Part shown: positions 29,155-38,066 of the stretch, piece by piece
Layout: each line of letters opens with the position of its first letter
How positions within the stretch are numbered: the first letter of the stretch is position 1
NCBI GenBank assembly: GCA_050184115.1
Contig: JBFXAQ010000005.1
Span: 186,001-250,000 of the forward strand
Direction of reading: 5' to 3'
From: JACKNG01 sp050184115
GTDB lineage: Bacteria; Pseudomonadota; Gammaproteobacteria; Ga0077536
Length of the DNA stretch: 64,000 bases
Notes under the pieces: generated by a model
The model's input: the letters and a program-made list of their open reading frames with translations, nothing else
Databases searched by the model: none
Told to the model about the DNA's origin: nothing
Made by a program: the position numbers and the translations under genes

Positions 29155-29654
29155 TCGACGCGCGCCTCGCCACCCGCCTGCTGGCCGTGCTCGCCATGCT
29201 CGGCGCCGGTACCACGACGGCCGACGAACTCGGCCGCCTGTTCCTGGCGCCGGCCGAACGCGAGGCTCTCGACCAGGCCCGTTACGCGACGCCGGTCGCG
29301 GTCGGCGAAGCGGCCGGTGATACGACCGCGGCGGCCATCCCGGAAGCGGATGTCGAGGTGCCGCCGGAGATGCCCGTGGAGGTCCTGCCGAACCCGCCGG
29401 TCGTGGTCGATGGTTACGTCCGCCGCAGCGACGGCCCGGCCACGGTGTGGATCAACGGCACCGACACCGGTGAGGGCAACCTCGCCGACTTCGGCATCGA
29501 GGCGCGCGACGTGCAGGTCGAACGCGACCGTGTCCGCGTACCGATTGGCAGCGACGAGACGGTCAGCCTGAAGCCGGGCCAGACCTTCGATCCGGTCAGC
29601 GCACGGGTCACCGACGCCTACGAGAAACCGCCGGACGGTTTCGTGCCGCCCTGA
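29151..29654 (+). CDS. MshK/PilP-like exported protein
   Basis: The 167-residue protein has a signal-like start (LATRLLAVLAMLGAGTTTA), an acidic/proline-rich middle and a short beta-rich C-terminal half (VVVDGYVRRSDGPATVWING, then VSLKPGQTFDP). The form resembles MshK, whose C-terminus carries a GspC/PilP-type domain (VDGIVRRSDGRATVWVNG-like). The GTG start overlaps the previous stop as GTGA. It probably links the inner-membrane platform to the secretin. The match to MshK is by pattern and order. Confidence 0.6.
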   Translation: MIDARLATRLLAVLAMLGAGTTTADELGRLFLAPAEREALDQARYATPVAVGEAAGDTTAAAIPEADVEVPPEMPVEVLPNPPVVVDGYVRRSDGPATVWINGTDTGEGNLADFGIEARDVQVERDRVRVPIGSDETVSLKPGQTFDPVSARVTDAYEKPPDGFVPP

Positions 29655-29731
29655 GCCGCGCCGGCGCCGGCCGGCATTCCCATCGCGGGTGCACAGGACG
29701 TGCCCCCGGGCCGCACCAGGAGGACCAGGCC

Positions 29732-31357
29732 ATGACCCACCTACCCACCGCTCCAGCGGTCCCGCGTGCCAGCCGCGGCCAGGCCGCGCTCGCATTCGTC
29801 ATCATCGTCTTCAGCGTCGCGCTGCTGCTCGCGGCGCGGCCGGCCGCGCCACCGGCTGCCGCGACCGAGGGTGCGACCCGGCGCGCCCTGGCCGAGGCGC
29901 GCGAAGCCCTGCTCGGCTACGCGGCGGCCTACCCCGATCGCGTCAACCCTCGCTTCGGACCGGGCTACCTGCCCTGTCCGGCGCGTGACGGTCGCGGCGT
30001 GGCGGCGCTGGCCTGCGCACGCGCCACCGGTTCGACCCGCGGCCGCCTGCCCTGGCACACCCTGCGCACCAATGACCTGCGCGACGCCAGCGGCACGGGT
30101 CTCTGGTACGCGGTGTCGGAATCGCATCGCTACAACCCCAAGCGCGAACCGCTCAACGCGGCGACCGCGGGCGAACTCGAGGTCGACGGCGCGGCGGCGG
30201 TGGCGGTGGTGATGGCGCCGGGGGCCGCGCTGGCCGGCCAGGTTCGCGGCGGGCAAATCGATGACCCGAAGGCCTTTCTCGAAGGCCGCAACGCCGACGG
30301 CGATCCGTCGCGCTATGGCGAGGAGTCTCCTGGAAACGATCGTCTCGCCGTGATCACCGCGCGCGACCTGCGCCGGGTGGCGGAGCGCCGCGTGTTGGCC
30401 GAGCTCGCGCACGGCCTGCGCACCTGGGCCGCACGGCATGGTGGACACTATCCCTGGCTGGCGCCGTTGGCGACGCCTGAGGTGCCGCCGGTAATCGGCC
30501 AGGCGCGCGGCTGGTTGCCGGTGCACTATTTCGACGGCGTGACACCGCAAATCTTCGAATCGACCGCGACACCGCGCTGGGACGTGCGCGGCATGCAGGC
30601 GAGTGGCGATACCGACAGCGCGCTGTTCACGCCCGAATGCCTGCAGCGCATGCCGTGCCAACTGCCGGGCGGCCTGCTCGCGCGCTTGCCCGGGACGGCC
30701 AACTGCGCTTGGGGCGACCCGACGACGTCGCTGCCCCCACGGTTGCAGTTGCGCTGCGATTTCACGGCCGTCGCCGCGAGCGGGAACACCGTCTACCTCT
30801 ACGCGCTCGCCATCGCGCTGGACGATGCCGATGGCGAGGTGCCGGTCAGCGCGCCGGATGCGTCCGCGCCGCGACGGCGTGCGGTCGAGGCGCACGATTT
30901 CACACCGCGGGCCGGCGCGCCGGCGCTGCGCATCACCATCGCGGCACGTAATGACGCGGGCGAGGTTGCGGTGGTCGTGCTCGAGAGCACGGCAGCGAGC
31001 AGTGGCACGTTCGCCATCGACGACCTGCGTTACGCCGTCGATGTCGATGCCGGTGAACTGCCCGCCTGGCTGGTGCGCAACGGCTGGCACCGCCACGTCG
31101 CCGTCGCCCATGCCAGCTGCGCAACCGGCGCGGACTGTCTGCAGTTCGAGCGCGTCGACGCCAGCGGGTCGCCGCGTCCGGCTCGCGGCGTGCGCGCGCT
31201 GCTGGTCGCGCCGGGCAGCGCGGCGGGGGCGTCACCGGCGGCGTGGTTCGCCGCCGCCAACCGCGCCGCGTTCGAAGGCGGCCCCCAGCCGTTCCGCGGC
31301 GGGCCGCCGCGTCGCGGCGCCGCGGACGTCGTACACGTCATCGCGTGGGCACCATGA
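29732..31357 (+). CDS. Large PilX/MshP-like minor pilin candidate
   Basis: The function is not established. The 541-residue protein has an N-terminal SRGQAALAFVIIVFSVALLL helix that resembles PilX/GspK/MshP minor pilins: an RG cleavage point, then a hydrophobic helix lacking Glu at +5. Residues 50-120 have REALLGYAAAYPDR, then GYLPCPARDG and GRLPWHTL, the same pattern seen in the next gene (LYGYALGHGRLPCPD), so the two share a domain. The C-terminal 300 residues are beta-rich with several Cys pairs. It follows the mshK-like gene by 77 bases and overlaps the next gene by four. Confidence 0.55.
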   Translation: MTHLPTAPAVPRASRGQAALAFVIIVFSVALLLAARPAAPPAAATEGATRRALAEAREALLGYAAAYPDRVNPRFGPGYLPCPARDGRGVAALACARATGSTRGRLPWHTLRTNDLRDASGTGLWYAVSESHRYNPKREPLNAATAGELEVDGAAAVAVVMAPGAALAGQVRGGQIDDPKAFLEGRNADGDPSRYGEESPGNDRLAVITARDLRRVAERRVLAELAHGLRTWAARHGGHYPWLAPLATPEVPPVIGQARGWLPVHYFDGVTPQIFESTATPRWDVRGMQASGDTDSALFTPECLQRMPCQLPGGLLARLPGTANCAWGDPTTSLPPRLQLRCDFTAVAASGNTVYLYALAIALDDADGEVPVSAPDASAPRRRAVEAHDFTPRAGAPALRITIAARNDAGEVAVVVLESTAASSGTFAIDDLRYAVDVDAGELPAWLVRNGWHRHVAVAHASCATGADCLQFERVDASGSPRPARGVRALLVAPGSAAGASPAAWFAAANRAAFEGGPQPFRGGPPRRGAADVVHVIAWAP

Positions 31358-32127
31358 AGGCCCGCGGCTTCACCCTGATCGAACTCGCCATCGTGCTCAC
31401 CGTGATGGCGACGCTCGCTACGGCCGCGCTCGCCCCGCTCGGCGTGCAACGCGAGGCACGCCAGCGTCGCGAGACGGTCGCTGCGCTCGATCTCGCCGTC
31501 GAGGCGCTCTATGGCTACGCGCTGGGCCACGGGCGCCTGCCCTGCCCGGATGCGCTCGATGACGGTGATGGCCGCGAGGATCGCGATGGCTCGAGTGGCT
31601 GTCGCGTGCGCGACGGCTGGCTGCCAGCACTCGAACTCGGTGTCGATGGCCGCGACGCCTGGCGGCGCCGGTTGCGCTACCAGGTCACCGCGCGCACGCC
31701 GGGCAGGACGGGCGGCAATTTCGTCATCGTCGACGACGGCTGGTGCGACGCCGCCGACGGTGATCTCGATCTCTGCGAGCGCGGCGACATCACGATTGCG
31801 GCGCGCGGCGACGACCCGGCGACCGCGGCGAACGAAACCAAGGCGGCGTTCACGCTCGCCGACGGCGTCCCGGCCGCGGTGTGGTCGCACGGTGCCAACG
31901 GTCATGGTGCGCCGGGGGCGGCGTCACCCCCGGCGGGGTACGACGACGAGGCGGCCAATGCCGATGGCGACAATCGCCTGGTCGCGCGCGATTACGGCGG
32001 CGCGGTCACCGCGTGCAGCGACGGCGGCGCCGAGCACGAACCCTTGTGCGCCTTCGACGACCTCGTGCGCTGGTTGTCGCCGACGGTGCTGGTCAATCGC
32101 CTCGTCGTCGCCGGTCGCCTGCCGTAA
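31354..32127 (+). CDS. Prepilin-type pilin-like protein
   Basis: The 257-residue protein has a class III prepilin leader: MKARG, then FTLIELAIVLTVMATLATAA with Glu at +5 of the mature chain, cleaved by a PilD-type peptidase. After the helix comes LYGYALGHGRLPCPD and a Cys-containing, Asp/Gly-rich globular domain (WCDAADGDLDLCERGD). It lies last in the assembly cluster and convergent to the histidine kinase, 18 bases away. A minor pilin/MshO-like role is likely. Confidence 0.78.
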   Translation: MKARGFTLIELAIVLTVMATLATAALAPLGVQREARQRRETVAALDLAVEALYGYALGHGRLPCPDALDDGDGREDRDGSSGCRVRDGWLPALELGVDGRDAWRRRLRYQVTARTPGRTGGNFVIVDDGWCDAADGDLDLCERGDITIAARGDDPATAANETKAAFTLADGVPAAVWSHGANGHGAPGAASPPAGYDDEAANADGDNRLVARDYGGAVTACSDGGAEHEPLCAFDDLVRWLSPTVLVNRLVVAGRLP

Positions 32128-32145
32128 GCGGTGAGGCGGACGCGT

Positions 32146-33888
32146 TCAGCGGCGCGCCCCGGTGCAGCAGCCGAGCGCGAAGCGCACCCGCCCGGCGCGG
32201 TTCTCGGCCAGGGTCAGTTCGCAGCCGGCCAGCTCGGCCTGCCGCGCGGCCTGGTAGAGGCCGATGCCGTGGCCGGTCAGCGAGGGCACAGGTTCGCGTA
32301 ACAACTTGCGCGCGACGTCTTCGCCGATCGCCGGGCCGTCGTCGCTGACGCTGACCTGCACGCCCGCGGCATCGGCCACGAGTTCGACCCTGACGGCGCC
32401 GGCCTTGCCTGCCGCAACCTTCTGCAGGGCGTTGTCGAGCAGGTTGTCGACGACGCTGTCGAAGCACTCGCCCGGCACGCTGGCGGTGGTCGACTCGAGC
32501 ACCACCGAGGTCTCGATGCGCGTGCCCTGCAGGCGCGCGTTCAAGGCCGCCCACCAGTCGCCGACCGCAACGCGCTCGTGACTGGGGCGGGCCGGGTCCT
32601 GCAATTTCTCCAGCGCGCGGTTGAGGCGCGCGGCGATGTCCGGCAGGCGCCGCTTGAGCAGGTTGAAGCCGCGGTGCTCCTGCTCCGCCGTGGTTGCCGT
32701 CTCCAGCGCCCCGGCCATGGTGTTGAGCGACTGCAGCAGGTTCTTGATGTCGTGGGTTACGCGCGCGCCGGTCTCGTAGATCGCGCGCAGGTGGGCTTCG
32801 CTCGCTTCCTTGTTCTCGCGTTGCTTGGCGACGTAGAAGTGTCCGAGCACCTGGATCAGAAGGCGGCAGTGGATGAGCAGTGCCGAGCTGAACGAGCGCT
32901 CGGTGTAGAGGGTGACGCGGATCTGGTCGGTTTCCACCGCCAGGTGGTGACGCGAGCGCTGCCCGACCATGTCGGTGGTCGTGGCGGTGCGCCACTCGAC
33001 GCCCGAGATCCAGGGGATGTCGTTCAGTTCCTCGATCGCCGCCTCGAGAAAGTCGTCGGCATCGTCGCGCTGCGCGGCGAGGTTGGCGATGTTGCCGAGC
33101 CAGGCCTCGAAGGGCGTGCCGATGTTGAGCACGGACTTCTCCCACACCGAGAGCAACCCGGCGCCGCTGCCCGGCGAAGTCATCCAGGACAGCAGCAACA
33201 GCAGCAGGCCGAGCGCCATGAGGCTGCCGACCAGCGCGATGGGATACTCGATGTGCGCACGGAAACTGACCAGTGCACTGGCCACGGCGAGCAGGGCGGT
33301 CATCAGGGCGAAGGTGATGCCGCGGAAGAAGTCGACCGGGAACGGGTCGCGCGAGGGCGTCGTGATCGGCGGGATGGCGAACAGCACCAGGGGCAGCAGG
33401 TAGAGGCCGATGCGGAACGGTCCGGTGACGGCGGCGGGCAGTGCTGCGCCGAGGAACAGCGGCGCGGTGGCGTTGATCAGCAGCTCGATGACGAGGAAGG
33501 CGAGCGAGAGCATGTAGACGTAGCGTTCCTGCCGCGTTGTGAACGAGCGGCCGGCGACCAGACCGGTCAGGATCACGAGCCAGGCGAACAGCATCCACCA
33601 GCCGAGCGCCGTGACCACCGCGCCGACCAGCACGGCGACGAGGCCGATGGCCGGCAGTTGCAGGCGCTCGTCCTTCTGCCAGATCGGCTGCCACAGGAAG
33701 AACAGGCCGAGGTGGGTGATCATCAGCGCGCGCGAGAGGGTCGCGCCGAGATCGCCGTCGATGGCCGCCTGCAGCACCAGCAGCATCGAGGCCAGCAGCC
33801 AGTGTTCGTGGCGGCGATCGAGCAGGCGGGCGAGGACGCCGCCGAACGACACGCTGCGCGCGGTGGGCGCGCGCGTCCGCGCGTTCAT
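32146..33888 (-). CDS. Membrane sensor histidine kinase, probable partner of the sigma-54 regulator
   Basis: From the ATG at 33888 the protein has 580 residues. It has six or seven membrane helices in the first 250 residues, a GAF-like linker, then a HisKA-like helix with His379 in VTHDIKNLLQSLN and a complete ATPase domain: N box SVVDNLLDNALQK, G1 VSDDGPAIGED, G2 TGHGIGLYQA. The DIKN(L) form of the H box is shared with PrsK-type and related kinases. It lies inside the pilus region, 13 kb from the only response regulator there. The start is uncertain; no strong ribosome-binding site is visible. Confidence 0.82.
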   Translation of the reverse strand: MNARTRAPTARSVSFGGVLARLLDRRHEHWLLASMLLVLQAAIDGDLGATLSRALMITHLGLFFLWQPIWQKDERLQLPAIGLVAVLVGAVVTALGWWMLFAWLVILTGLVAGRSFTTRQERYVYMLSLAFLVIELLINATAPLFLGAALPAAVTGPFRIGLYLLPLVLFAIPPITTPSRDPFPVDFFRGITFALMTALLAVASALVSFRAHIEYPIALVGSLMALGLLLLLLSWMTSPGSGAGLLSVWEKSVLNIGTPFEAWLGNIANLAAQRDDADDFLEAAIEELNDIPWISGVEWRTATTTDMVGQRSRHHLAVETDQIRVTLYTERSFSSALLIHCRLLIQVLGHFYVAKQRENKEASEAHLRAIYETGARVTHDIKNLLQSLNTMAGALETATTAEQEHRGFNLLKRRLPDIAARLNRALEKLQDPARPSHERVAVGDWWAALNARLQGTRIETSVVLESTTASVPGECFDSVVDNLLDNALQKVAAGKAGAVRVELVADAAGVQVSVSDDGPAIGEDVARKLLREPVPSLTGHGIGLYQAARQAELAGCELTLAENRAGRVRFALGCCTGARR

Positions 33889-34127
33889 GGATCGTGTCCC
33901 AGGGTCGTATCGTTCATGGCGTCGCCGTCGTCCCCGCGTGCGCACCGGTGACGCCGACGCGGCGTCGACCGAGGCGCTATAGTAGGCCCGGTGCGGCAAT
34001 TATTCATGGCCGTCGCCACGCCGGGGGCGGCCCGGCACCACGGTCCACGTATGCGGTCAGGCAGGCAGTCATCCATGTTCACGGTCGCTCGTTCGCCGCG
34101 CATCGCCCCGTTCGGCATGCAGCACTG

Positions 34128-34895
34128 ATGAACTCCGCGCTGCTCGCCGTCGCCCGCTTCACATTGCTCGAAGGCCGTCGCGGTCACCTGCCGGCGCTGC
34201 TGTTCGCGCTGCTCGGCGCGGCCGCGGTGCTTGCCACCTTCGCCGCCAGCCTCGCCATCACCGACAGCCTCGCCTATCGCGTCGTGCTTTATGCCGGCGT
34301 CGTCCGCTTCGGGCTGGTGCTGCTCGTCACCTTGTTCGTGGCGGCCAGCGTGGCCCGTGAGTTCGAGGACCGCATGCTCGACCTCACGCTGTCACGCCCG
34401 GTCTCGCGCGCCGCCTGGTACGGCGGGCGCCTGGCCGGTTTCGCCACGCTCGCCGTGCTGGGCACGGTGCTGGCGGCGCTGCCGCTGTGCCTCGGGGCAC
34501 CGCCCATGCGCGTGCTCGCGTGGGGCACGACCCTCGCCGCGGAGCTCGTCCTCGTCGCCGCCGTCAGCCTGGCTTGCGCGGTGACCCTGCGCCAGGTCAC
34601 CGCGGTGGTGGCGGTGACCCTGGCCTTCTACCTGCTGGCGCGCGCCATCGATGCCCTCGTTCTCATGAGTCACGGCCCGACGGTCGACCCCGCGAGCTGG
34701 ATCACGCTGGTCGTCGCCAGTGGGGTCGAAGGGCTGGCCCTGGTCATCCCGCCGCTCGGTCGTTTCGCCGACAGCGGTTGGTTGATGGCCGACGCTCCAC
34801 CGCCGGCGCTGGCCGGGCTCGGCTTCGAAACCGCCTGCTTCCTCGCCCTGGTCGTCGCTGTCGGCTTGTTCGACCTCTACCGCGCGAACGACTGA
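34128..34895 (+). CDS. ABC-2-type transporter permease
   Basis: The 255-residue membrane protein has about six helices, with the ABC-2 permease signature FEDRMLDLTLSRPVSRAAWYGGR after the second helix. The ATPase subunit is probably the gene at 38067-38807, separated by the cyclase and the prepilin. In Myxococcus xanthus the PilGHI ABC transporter is needed for type IV pili, which may be the parallel, but substrate and role here are unknown. A TATAGT hexamer upstream at about 33977 may be its promoter. Confidence 0.75.
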   Translation: MNSALLAVARFTLLEGRRGHLPALLFALLGAAAVLATFAASLAITDSLAYRVVLYAGVVRFGLVLLVTLFVAASVAREFEDRMLDLTLSRPVSRAAWYGGRLAGFATLAVLGTVLAALPLCLGAPPMRVLAWGTTLAAELVLVAAVSLACAVTLRQVTAVVAVTLAFYLLARAIDALVLMSHGPTVDPASWITLVVASGVEGLALVIPPLGRFADSGWLMADAPPPALAGLGFETACFLALVVAVGLFDLYRAND

Positions 34896-35672
34896 ATGCG
34901 TCAGCGCGACGAACGCCCGCTCGCCGCCGTACCGCGCACCGCGCTCGCGCTGCTTGCCGTCGCACTCGCGGCGCAGCTCGGCTGGGGCCGGCAGCGGGCG
35001 CCGGCGGCGGTGAGCGTCGCCGACCTGCCGGCGGCACCGTCAGCAGCCGCGCTCGAAACCCTGTCGCTCGGTGAGCCCCGTCTCGGCGCGCGCGTGCTCA
35101 TGTTGTGGTTGCAGGCCTTCGACTACCAGCCCGGCGTGAGCGTGCGCTTCGCGGATCTCGACTACGACCGGCTCGAGACCTGGCTCGCGCGCCTGCTCGA
35201 ACTCGACCCGACCTTCCAGTACCCGCTGCTGGCGGCGGCGCGGGTCTACGGCGACGTCGGCGACCCGGCGCGCCAGCGCCGGATGATCGATTTCGTGGCG
35301 CGCGCGTTCGCCGCCGACCCGGCGCGGCGCTGGCCATGGCTTGCGCACGCCGTGTACCTGGCCAAGCATCGCCTCGGCGACCCGTCACTGGCGCTGGCCC
35401 TGGCGCGACAACTGGCCGCGGCGCCGGCGACGGTCGCGATGCCGTCGTGGGCGCGCCAGATGCAGATCTTCGTACTCGAGGACATGGGCGAACTGGAGGC
35501 GGCGCGGGTGCTGCTCGGCGGCCTCCTCGACTCGGGCGAGATCGCCGACAGCCACGAGCGCTGGTTCCTCTCACGGCGCCTGCACGAGCTCGAGGAACGC
35601 GAGGCAGGCACTCAGCCGTCGGCGCCGGCCACGCCCCCGGGATCCGCGAGCGGCAGCGGCGACATCGAGTAG
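34896..35672 (+). CDS. Exported or membrane-anchored helical-repeat protein next to the ABC permease
   Basis: I do not recognise this as a named family. The 258-residue protein has one N-terminal hydrophobic segment (TALALLAVALAAQLGWG) and then about 170 residues of TPR-like helical hairpins (WLARLLELDPTFQYPLLAAA, RWPWLAHAVYLAKHRLGDPS). It starts directly after the permease stop, so the two are coupled. Its last 61 bases overlap the 3' end of the opposite-strand cyclase gene. A periplasmic scaffold in the same process as the transporter is the simplest inference. Confidence 0.6.
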   Translation: MRQRDERPLAAVPRTALALLAVALAAQLGWGRQRAPAAVSVADLPAAPSAAALETLSLGEPRLGARVLMLWLQAFDYQPGVSVRFADLDYDRLETWLARLLELDPTFQYPLLAAARVYGDVGDPARQRRMIDFVARAFAADPARRWPWLAHAVYLAKHRLGDPSLALALARQLAAAPATVAMPSWARQMQIFVLEDMGELEAARVLLGGLLDSGEIADSHERWFLSRRLHELEEREAGTQPSAPATPPGSASGSGDIE

Positions 35673-36958
35673 CTCAGCTCACCGCCGAAATTGACGATGC
35701 CGTCCCAGCCTGGCGGTGGTGCGCCGTGGCTCGCCATGCGCGAACGCATCATGGCGTAGTAGGTAGCCATGCGCGTACCGCCGTCGGCGAGCCTGGCGAA
35801 GGCGTCGTCGGCTTGCATCCAATCGCCGCGGTAGTAGGCGGCGAGCGCCGCGTCGTGCCGTGCCTCGATCGCGGTGTCCACGGCGTCGGCCACCAGCGGC
35901 TGGAAGATGCGATGCGGGGCGGCCTTGCCCTTGACCCGTACATGGTCGAGTTCGCGGTAGGCGAGGCCACCGTCGTCGCTGCGCGTCGCGGCGGAGACGA
36001 GGACGTCGACGCCGTAGAGGCGGGTCAGCGCCTCCAGGCGCGCGGCCAGGTTCACCGCGTCGCCGATCACGGTGTAGGCGACGCGGTAGCGCGAACCCAT
36101 GTTGCCGACGCTCATCACGCCGCGGGCGACGCCGATGCCAATCTCGATCGGCGGCCAACCCCGTGCGCGGAACTCGTCACGCAGGCCGTGCATGCGCTGC
36201 TGCATGGCGAGGGCCGCGCGCACGGCGCGCGCGGCGTGGTCGGGCTGGGCAACCGGTGCGCCCCAGAACGCCATGATCGCGTCGCCGATGTACTTGTCGA
36301 TGGTGGCCTCGTGCCCGTGCAGGACGTCGGTCATCGCGGTCAGGTAATGGTTGAGCAGGTCGGCCAGTTCGCGCGCCTCGAGCTGCTCGGACAGGGTGGT
36401 GAAGCGCTTGATGTCGCAGAACAGTACCGTCAGGTCACGCGCTTCGCCGACCATCGAGAAGGCCTCGGGCTGGCGGCTGATCTCGCCGACCAGGGCCGGC
36501 GGCACGTACTGGCCGAAAGCCGCCATCAGCTTCTGCTTCTCGTGGGTCTCGATGAAATAGCTCGACAGCACGTTCACCGCGAACAGCACGAGTACGGTGA
36601 GCAGGGTGTATTCGAGCGGGATCAGGGGCGGCGGCACCGGGAAGAACCACGCGCAGTAGAAGGGCGGCACCATCGCCGCCAGGGTCAGCAGCGAGGCGCC
36701 GATCGGCGGCAACCGCGGCAGCGCGAGCGCGAGCGCGAGGCCGACGACGGCGAAGGCGATTACGTCGACACGGGTCATCGGTGGCGCCGGGTTGCCCTGC
36801 ATCAGGTCGCTGAGGACGTGGCCGTTGAAACCGTTGCCACCATGCAGCAGGACGGCGAAATCGACGATGCCGAGCGCATTGATGACGAAAACGACGAACA
36901 CCGCGAAGATCAGCACTGACTGCAGGCGGTTGATACGGTTGTGACTGAGGATGCGCAT
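35612..36958 (-). CDS. Membrane-anchored class III adenylate/guanylate cyclase
   Basis: The 448-residue protein has three or four membrane helices in the first 140 residues, then a class III cyclase domain: DLTVLFCDIKRFTTLSEQ with the first metal Asp, IDKYIGDAIMAFWGAP with the second, and the Asn/Arg-containing segment YTVIGDAVNLAARLEAL. It resembles CHASE2-cyclases but the extracellular CHASE2 domain is missing, leaving only the membrane bundle. Its product would presumably be cAMP for the CRP encoded 3.3 kb away. Its 3' end overlaps the convergent neighbour. Confidence 0.85.
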   Translation of the reverse strand: MRILSHNRINRLQSVLIFAVFVVFVINALGIVDFAVLLHGGNGFNGHVLSDLMQGNPAPPMTRVDVIAFAVVGLALALALPRLPPIGASLLTLAAMVPPFYCAWFFPVPPPLIPLEYTLLTVLVLFAVNVLSSYFIETHEKQKLMAAFGQYVPPALVGEISRQPEAFSMVGEARDLTVLFCDIKRFTTLSEQLEARELADLLNHYLTAMTDVLHGHEATIDKYIGDAIMAFWGAPVAQPDHAARAVRAALAMQQRMHGLRDEFRARGWPPIEIGIGVARGVMSVGNMGSRYRVAYTVIGDAVNLAARLEALTRLYGVDVLVSAATRSDDGGLAYRELDHVRVKGKAAPHRIFQPLVADAVDTAIEARHDAALAAYYRGDWMQADDAFARLADGGTRMATYYAMMRSRMASHGAPPPGWDGIVNFGGELSYSMSPLPLADPGGVAGADG

Positions 36959-37228
36959 CGGCGGTCGGGACGGTGCTCAGGCGAGTCGCGGGCCGCGCTA
37001 TCTTAGCCCGCATTGACCAGCTGCCTCCCACCGCGGTTGCCAGGCAGACCGCGCAGCGGTGCACCGCCCGCCGCCGTTGGCACGGCGGGCCTCGCGCACC
37101 GCGTCCAGGCCAGCGGGCGACGGGATCTCAACAGGCGCTGTCGAGATCTCGACGGTTTCGTGGTCGGGGCCCGCCGGGGACCGCTCGGATCGGGCTCTGT
37201 TCCAATTCAATCAGCAACTTGGCGTGCT

Positions 37229-37245
37229 GGCACGGACCGTGCTTG
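37229..37245 (+). promoter_or_regulatory. Sigma-54 promoter of the prepilin gene
   Basis: TGGCACGGACCGTGCTT matches the sigma-54 consensus TGGCACG-N4-TTGCW in all but one informative position, with the exact GG-N10-GC geometry (GG at 37230-37231, GC at 37242-37243). Transcription would start near 37255, giving an untranslated leader of about 25 bases before the ATG at 37280. It is the best sigma-54 site I found in the window, and a sigma-54-type activator is encoded in the same region. Confidence 0.82.
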
Positions 37246-37279
37246 GATTACCGGCAAACATCCCCCAGAGGATCGCGAC

Positions 37280-37993
37280 ATGCCCAAGATTCACAGCCAG
37301 CGCGGCTTCACCCTGGTCGAGATGGCCATCGTTCTGGTCATCATCGGCCTCCTGCTCGGCGGCATCCTGAAAGGCCAGGAGCTCATCACGAGTGCGCGCG
37401 TGCGCAACATCGCCGATCAGAACAGCGGTGTGCAGGCCGCCTACTACGGCTTCATCGATCGCTACAGGCAGGTGCCGGGCGACTGGGGGCAGACCAACGC
37501 GGTCAAGGCCATTCCCGGCGTGACGACGGGCGGCAACGCCAACGGCCGCCTCGACGAATTCAACGGCAGCGATTACAGCGAAGCGCTCGCGCTGTGGGAG
37601 CATCTGTCGAAGTCGCATTTCATCCAGGGCAACTACACCGGTGGCAACGCGCAGCCGAACCAGGACGACACCGACAAGGCGCCGCGCAACGCCTTCAACG
37701 GCTTCCTCATGCTCTACCGCAGCTCGGACTACTACGATACCGGCGCGACGCCCTCCGAACAGCTCAACCTCGTGCTCGGCGCGGGCATCCCGGTCAACGT
37801 GCTGGCCGAACTCGACCGCAAGATCGACGACGGTCTGCCGCGTTCGGGCGTGCTCCGCCACGGCGTGACGACCGGCGGCACCTTCGGTTCGATTTCCGAA
37901 TCCACCGCCGACTGCGTCGACACCACCGAAGACCCGCCGATCTGGGACATCGAGACCAACCAGCAGCTCTGCAACGCGGTCTATCTCTATTGA
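37280..37993 (+). CDS. Probable major prepilin of the MSHA-like pilus
   Basis: The 237-residue protein has the prepilin leader MPKIHSQRG, then FTLVEMAIVLVIIGLLLGGI with Glu at +5. The globular domain has ISDQN-like helix VRNIADQNSGVQAAYYGF, then YRQVPGDWGQ, a type II secretion/MshA-like signature, and two C-terminal Cys (DCVDTTEDP and LCNAVYLY) that could form the D-loop disulphide. AGAGGAT is a good ribosome-binding site eight bases upstream. It is framed by a sigma-54 promoter and a strong terminator, as expected for an abundant subunit made independently of the assembly genes. Confidence 0.88.
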   Translation: MPKIHSQRGFTLVEMAIVLVIIGLLLGGILKGQELITSARVRNIADQNSGVQAAYYGFIDRYRQVPGDWGQTNAVKAIPGVTTGGNANGRLDEFNGSDYSEALALWEHLSKSHFIQGNYTGGNAQPNQDDTDKAPRNAFNGFLMLYRSSDYYDTGATPSEQLNLVLGAGIPVNVLAELDRKIDDGLPRSGVLRHGVTTGGTFGSISESTADCVDTTEDPPIWDIETNQQLCNAVYLY

Positions 37994-38018
37994 GTCGCGC
38001 CGTGCCGCGAAGCGACCC

Positions 38019-38047
38019 GGAAAAGCCCGCCCCGCGCGGGCTTTTCC
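38019..38047 (+). terminator. Rho-independent terminator after the prepilin gene
   Basis: A 12-base-pair perfect stem (GGAAAAGCCCGC with GCGGGCTTTTCC) around a five-base loop. The second arm ends in a TTTT run. It lies 26 bases after the prepilin stop and would insulate the ABC ATPase gene. Confidence 0.85.
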
Positions 38048-38066
38048 ATACCTGGGGAGTGGGCGC

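Noticed and set aside
30053..30068. A TGGCAC...GC match to the sigma-54 spacing
   Set aside because: It lies inside a coding region and its -12 element lacks the TTGC core; the match is due to base composition.
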